From Eunapius fragilis (lineage: Eukaryota > Porifera > Demospongiae > Spongillida > Spongillidae): a stretch of 64,000 nucleotides of DNA. A program made the translations under genes and the position numbers. The notes below the pieces were generated by a model that was not told the DNA's origin, did not search any database, and was given only the letters and a program-made list of their open reading frames with translations. This document shows positions 58,273 to 64,000 of the stretch, piece after piece. How positions within the stretch are numbered: the stretch's first letter is position 1; every line of letters starts with the position of its first letter. The stretch spans positions 944,042 through 1,008,041 of the forward strand of contig OY811980.1 of assembly GCA_963681505.1 (NCBI GenBank). Reading direction: 5' to 3'.

Positions 58273-60529
58273 AATGTGCAAGTGTTTGTACCACAGGGGT
58301 TGGTTGGTTAGTCTACCTGCCCTCTGACCTCCAGGTGGGCGGGGTTCAATACGGGGGCCCGTTCTGTGAGTGTGACAGGAACAAGTGTCCCATGGGGTAC
58401 AACAGCAAAGGACAGCTGGCCATCTGCTCAGGTGAGCACGATCTATTTATAGATACATGTGCATGTGACCTGCACATGTGACTAGGACATGCGTACGTGT
58501 GACCCTTTGCAACGCTGAGTGCTATGTGTGTCACTTATTAACTTAACAAGGAGCAGCAGCAATCTGGCAGGGGGGGGGAGGGGGGGGAGGAGAGGGGGCG
58601 GGGAGGGGCAAATGTCTCCACCCCCACCCCCCCACCCCTCCCTCAGAATCCTTGAGCAATTTTACTGATCATGTCCCCTTCCCCTAGGTAATGGGAACTG
58701 TTTCTGTGATAGTTGCTCGTGCAATCAGGGCTTTACAGGGTATGCCTGTGGTTGCCCCACCTCCCAACAGCAGTGCGTTGAACCTGGAAAGCAGGTGTGT
58801 GGGTGTGGCTTACTAGTACCAACTGGGTGTGGTTTACATCCCATCTCTATCCCCCCCCCCCCCCCCCCCCCCTTCTCAGAGTGTGTGCTCAAATGCTGGT
58901 CAGTGCGTGTGTGGGATCTGCATCTGTAGCAACATCACTGCTCGCATTGGAACCTACTGTGAGGAGTGCAAGGTGTGTATGTGTGTGTGTGTATGTGTGT
59001 GTGTGTGTGTATGTGTGTGTGTGTATGTGTATGTGTGTGTACATGTGTGTATATGTGTGTGTATGTGCGTTCTTGGTGCTGGTCAAACCACACTGATGCC
59101 TCTGCCAAAGGGGAGTGAGCTGTACAGTCATGTGACGTATGATACCAAGTGCCCAAGATGTTCCCACGTTGAATATCGGGACTGTTCACCACATGGAGCT
59201 ATAAGACACAGGAATTTTAATTAGTACATTTCATTGCAAGCCTTGTCCGGGACTCACTGGTATACTTGTAGGTCTCTCATAAACATCCATAATTATATCA
59301 AACATGTGAACACCTGACGAGTGACATGTTCAGAGGGTTCATTATTAAAGTTAATTATTTTTACAAGTTTGTAGTAGTGTACAGTCCCTGTAAGGTTTAT
59401 GCCAATGCTTGCTACTGGAGGGTTCACTCTTTTAAACCTCATGCTTTTAAAAAAAAAAACAAAGATCAACTTACGTTTACATTATTTCCCCTTCTCCCCA
59501 GACCTGTACGGAAGCCTGTGCCAATATGATGAAGTGTGTGGAGTGTCACATCACTGGCACTTGTGCTTCCAACTGCGCCAATGTCACATACGTGCAGAAT
59601 CGGACCATGGTACCTGGCTCTGATGGAACGACAAGTATGCCTATACACTGCATGTACTTGTGTGTGCATGTGTGTTGGTGTGTGTGTGCATGTGTGTAGG
59701 TGTGTGTGCATGTGTGTAGGTATGTGTGCATGCGTGTAGGTGTGTGTGCATGCGTGTAGGTGTGTGTGTGCATGTGTGTGTGTACAGGTGGGTGTGGATG
59801 TGTGCAGGTGTATCACGTTACTTCTCAACCAACCACCTTAGGATTTCGGAGCTGTTCACTCAACTCTCAGAGCTGTGAGGTCATCTATGAGCTCGATCGC
59901 TATGCGACAGGACTGGAGAAGGGTATTTACGTTGTCCTGGACACCAGTCAGAAGAGCTACATGACATTGCATGCCAATGGTTAGGGCTCTGTGGAGGGGA
60001 GTTTATGGGGGAATCGGGTGTATGTGAACTCTAATAAAATATTTTGTGGGAAGGATGAAGTGGCTGTTGACAAAGATTGTCCCTCACGCAGGTAACTGCA
60101 ACCCCAGCCAATTAATTTGGCCCATCCCAGTGGGTATTATTCTGGGAATCATTATCGTGGGAATCATTGCAATCATCCTTTGGAAGGCTTGCTCCTACCT
60201 GGGTGTAAGTGTTAGGTGTTATGGAGAGGGTATATAGTGTTATGTTGAAGTGTTGATTGTCATGGGTGTAATGTTAAAGTGATGTGTACGAACCATGGTG
60301 GACCCATCGTGTCTTACTTTAGGAATACATTGAATACAGGCAGTGGGAGAAAAGCCTTGAAGAAGAGACCAACAGAGTATGCTGTTCCACTTTATTGCCA
60401 TGATAACCATATATTGTTCCCTTCGCTCCCCCCTTCAATTATCCACTCCAGACTGGAAACAACCCATTGTTTGTCGACCCAACAGCCAGCTATACCAATC
60501 CTCGGTACAAACCAACACGTCACACATGA
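50765..60529 (+). CDS. Integrin beta subunit
   Basis: Adhesion receptor subunit that pairs with an alpha subunit at the cell surface. 816 residues from 23 exons: 50765-50870, 51049-51119, 51404-51544, 51710-51758, 51980-52111, 52492-52582, 52921-53017, 53369-53455, 54326-54415, 54642-54902, 55511-55596, 55653-55872, 56903-56973, 57158-57211, 57860-57941, 58335-58431, 58688-58794, 58880-58972, 59502-59634, 59842-59979, 60092-60204, 60323-60376, 60452-60529 (2451 nt). Order: signal peptide, PSI ([14 protein letters not shown]), hybrid, beta-I domain, four I-EGF modules, beta-tail, membrane helix (about 744-768) and tail with NPLF (795-798) and NPRY (807-810), talin/kindlin-type sites. The MIDAS reads DLTMS (147-151) instead of DxSxS, and the two ADMIDAS aspartates of human beta1 are replaced (SLQQY). 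The HDRRE membrane-proximal motif is absent. Introns are full of satellites. Confidence 0.95.
50888..51022. repeat. (TG)n microsatellite, integrin intron 1
   Basis: Long TG array with a few GC steps, starting 17 bases after the exon 1 donor. Confidence 0.95.
51240..51300. repeat. (CA)n microsatellite, integrin intron 2
   Basis: CA array with CATG interruptions between exons 2 and 3. Confidence 0.9.
51610..51705. repeat. CT-rich polypyrimidine tract, integrin intron 3
   Basis: CTCTCTCCTCCTCCC-type repeat that runs up to the exon 4 acceptor and so acts as an extended polypyrimidine tract. Confidence 0.85.
52112..52491. other. Integrin intron 5
   Basis: Single-copy-looking intron sequence; no repeat or gene recognised. 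Confidence 0.5.
52615..52890. repeat. TGTGTGGATG-type tract, integrin intron 6
   Basis: Degenerate TG-rich satellite with frequent GGATGTGTG and GCATG steps filling most of intron 6. Confidence 0.9.
53118..53365. repeat. Polypyrimidine satellite upstream of integrin exon 8
   Basis: About 250 bases of CTCCCTTCCTCTCCCCTCTC repeats ending at the exon 8 acceptor. Complementary in composition and motif to the purine tract just after the exon. Confidence 0.95.
53517..53836. repeat. Polypurine satellite downstream of integrin exon 8
   Basis: About 320 bases of GGAGGAGGGAAGAG repeats starting about 60 bases after exon 8. In RNA it can pair with the upstream CU tract and loop out exon 8; in DNA both tracts favour triplex structures. 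Confidence 0.95.
53837..54325. other. Integrin intron 8, unique part
   Basis: AT-rich sequence between the purine satellite and exon 9. Nothing recognised. Confidence 0.5.
54888..55072. repeat. 30-bp repeat of the exon 10 splice donor
   Basis: Six potential donors at 54903, 54933, 54963, 54993, 55023 and 55053 sit in identical context (CAGTACGTTG or CGCAGTACGT). Each 30-base unit contains the last exon 10 codons (AACAGTAC) and the first intron bases. The frame is open through all units, each encoding VRCQSNST plus two residues (YA or CT). Confidence 0.93.
55073..55510. repeat. CATCATCACACC-rich part of integrin intron 10
   Basis: From about 55318 to 55500 a degenerate repeat of ACATCATCACACCTTCAC; earlier part unique. 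Confidence 0.8.
55873..56902. other. Integrin intron 12
   Basis: Contains four to five copies of TATTAAGGTTACATGATCTA (about 55945-56115), a TA-rich stretch, and a CA tract at 56701-56770. No gene recognised. Confidence 0.6.
57230..57822. repeat. 33-bp minisatellite with CACGTG in integrin intron 14
   Basis: About 18 head-to-tail copies of a 33-base unit (TGATCACGTGGTACTGTCAT plus CTACCATGTCATG). Nearly every unit keeps the palindromic E-box CACGTG; a few have AACGTG or CATGTG. Open in all frames by unit length; not coding. Confidence 0.97.
57951..58275. repeat. TG/TATG satellite, integrin intron 15
   Basis: About 320 bases of degenerate TGTGTGCGTATGTG. Fills the intron between the third and fourth EGF-coding exons. 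Confidence 0.95.
58566..58640. repeat. G-rich then C-rich tract, integrin intron 16
   Basis: GGGGGGGAGGGG runs followed by CCACCCCCACCCC runs, so self-complementary and able to form a hairpin or G-quadruplex. Confidence 0.8.
58976..59065. repeat. TG/TATG tract, integrin intron 18
   Basis: TGTGTATGTG repeat directly after the exon 18 donor. The rest of the intron (59066-59501) is unique with nothing recognised. Confidence 0.9.
59655..59812. repeat. TGTGTGCATGTGTAGG tract, integrin intron 19
   Basis: About ten degenerate 16-20-base units between exons 19 and 20. Confidence 0.85.
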
Positions 60530-60827
60530 TTGGTCAGAAAATCTTGCATTAGAGCTACCCTGTTACATTTGAGTATCTCCCAGGGTTAGGCGCTTTTTTA
60601 ATTAAAAAAAAAAAAAAAAACGTGTACACTACAATTCATATCAATTCATCATAGCTCCAATTTTTTTTTTTTTTTTTGTATTCTCACACTGCAATTAAAC
60701 AATGATGACACAAAACCAAGAAATTACTAAAATTACCTGTATGAACAGTATGTGCAAAAATATAGATAGAGACAGTCACAAGATATAGCTTCTGCCTGCT
60801 GCTGTGTTAGAGGAGAGCACCAATTGT
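60530..60827. other. Gap between integrin and SMIM7 ends
   Basis: Convergent 3' ends. Holds an A-run (60605-60620) and a T-run (60661-60678). No clear AATAAA on the plus strand. Confidence 0.5.
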
Positions 60828-61560
60828 TCAGGACCCAAATAATCTATATGTACATGCGCAATATATGCATATGGAGGAAGGAGTCACATGTTAAGAGCCA
60901 TGGACACAGAAAGGGGATTGGGAGACAGGCGGGAGAAGTGGGAAAGGAAACGCACTTACATGAACATGCATGCTATAATGAACAAGTTCCACAGGGCAAT
61001 GAAGATTCTGAAATATCTCAGGCTCTTGAGAAATTCCCGAATCTTATCTCCAGCTGTGGTATGGCGGTCACCATCTTCAAACGTGTCCGACTGCGCCTTC
61101 TTGCTGTACCAACAACACAACAATGGCAGGTAGCATCGGGCTAACCAACCAGGCTTTCAATGTTACTACTAAGCAGGCCTTATATACCACCATAGGGGGG
61201 CCTACGCATAGAACACACAACACAAAGGCATACATACAACTCCTGACTACAAAATCTGGGGCGTTTGAAATAAAAGGGGCAAAATATACCAAGTAATATT
61301 CACAAAGGGGAAGGGACGGTTAAAGTGATACTAGAGTAAGTGGATCGGGCATAAATTCCACAATGGCAGCCGCTTATAATCAATCATGGAGCTTTATGGT
61401 TCGAACGCACTTACAGTTTAAAGTTGAGCACTGCGGCGGCATTAATCAGTAAAGTGCTGAGAAAATAGAAATAGAATGCCACGTTAGGATGTGGATACGC
61501 TAGAGCGAGAGAAAATAGTTTACAAGATACTTGCCAGAAGAGAATAATATCTGAAAGCAT
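60828..61560 (-). CDS. SMIM7: Small integral membrane protein 7
   Basis: Small single-pass membrane protein of unknown biochemical role, conserved in animals. Four exons: 61560-61535, 61456-61415, 61103-60960, 60843-60828 (26, 42, 144 and 16 nt) give 75 residues, the same length as the human protein. It starts [23 protein letters not shown], and the C-terminal part has [20 protein letters not shown], then LWNLF and the final ILFGS, all closely matching the family. Intron 1 uses a GC donor (TG/GCAAGT) with a normal AG; with a GT donor one base later (CAA/GTATCT) the frame would not match. The terminal coding exon is only 16 nt. Divergent from RTCA with 61 bases between start codons. Confidence 0.93.
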
Positions 61561-61621
61561 CACTTTTAATATTGCCGAAAGGTTAATTAACGTGGAGAGT
61601 AACTATTGGTACCAGCTAGGT
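61561..61621. promoter_or_regulatory. SMIM7-RTCA bidirectional promoter region
   Basis: Only 61 bases separate the two start codons, so the genes must share promoter sequence or have overlapping 5' UTRs. No TATA box. Contains TTAATTAA near 61584. Confidence 0.5.
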
Positions 61622-63590
<1,969 letters not shown>

Positions 63591-63599
63591 AACTATTCA

Positions 63600-64000
63600 A
63601 TAGTATTGCATATACTTATGACCTGTGGTGTTATATGTACTTTTGATTTAATTGTTATTGGCCATGCCATTTGGAATGGCTACGAACTCGCATGTTTTGG
63701 TGTACACTCAGTCAACATACATGTTTTGCGTACCCACAACACAGTTCAACAGCCATATTTGTAAGGAAACATCTAAAATAAAAATCACACACACACACAC
63801 ACACACACAATACACATGGACACAATGAAGAGAAATTGAACTAAAAGTTATCCACAAATGGAATCAAACAGAAAACTAGATCGAAGGAGACACAAACAAA
63901 CAAAAAAAAAAAACATAAAAAAGCTGCCAGAGGCCCAGACCTAGTGGTGCACTGTTGTTGCTCACAAAATCAACGGATGTAGACAGCCATATTAAGAGGA
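63600..64000. other. Downstream of RTCA
   Basis: RTCA 3' UTR and intergenic sequence with a CA repeat and an A-run near 63903-63914. Nothing else recognised up to the window end. Confidence 0.5.
63777..63782 (+). promoter_or_regulatory. Putative polyadenylation signal of RTCA
   Basis: AATAAA about 190 bases after the RTCA stop codon, followed by a CA repeat (63788-63810). Motif and distance only. Confidence 0.4.

Noticed and set aside
57212-58481. 421-residue frame with [11 protein letters not shown] repeats
   Set aside because: 33-bp minisatellite in an integrin intron; the real coding exons are 57158-57211 and 57860-57941.

Overview
The window looks like genomic DNA from an early-branching invertebrate metazoan; a demosponge is my best guess. 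Evidence: clearly animal genes (integrin beta, Aurora borealis/BORA, SMIM7, RTCA) with many short GT-AG introns, IgSF receptors built from phase-1 exons, and very dense micro- and minisatellites. The species cannot be fixed from the sequence alone. A 200-base N run (46301-46500) shows this is a scaffolded assembly.

Layout. 346-3769 (+): 3' part of Ig-receptor gene A. 4355-5788: hAT-like DNA transposon with an internal minisatellite. 7716-9330: two related foldback elements in tandem. 9586-13051 (-): complete Ig-receptor gene B, 803 aa. 13052-23932: gene-poor and satellite-rich, with fossil retroelement fragments. 23933-28020 (+): complete short Ig-receptor gene C, 331 aa, with a 1.4 kb foldback element in intron 1. 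29137-34584: Ty3/Gypsy element with identical 102-bp LTRs, split by a pogo-type DNA transposon. 35291-39482 (+): complete Ig-receptor gene D, 656 aa. 39694-44001 (-): protein with two cyclic-nucleotide-binding-like domains, 1219 aa. 44891-46300: second copy of the 1.4 kb foldback element. 47639-50087 (-): BORA-like mitotic kinase activator, 436 aa. 50765-60529 (+): complete integrin beta, 23 exons, 816 aa. 60828-61560 (-): SMIM7, 75 aa. 61622-63590 (+): RNA 3'-terminal phosphate cyclase, 394 aa. SMIM7 and RTCA start codons lie 61 bp apart, head to head.

The most interesting system is the family of four Ig receptors A-D. They share near-identical N-terminal Ig1 and Ig2 exons (312 nt each, phase 1-1). 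They differ in the membrane-proximal part (a Ca-binding EGF in A, a third Ig in B and D, a Thr/Pro stalk in C) and in the tail: long and tyrosine/proline-rich in B and D, short in A and C. This resembles paired-receptor and invertebrate allorecognition loci, but that function is inference. Gene models were assembled by eye from splice signals and phase. The summed CDS lengths of B, C, D, the CNBD gene, BORA, integrin, SMIM7 and RTCA are each an exact multiple of three with a terminal stop.
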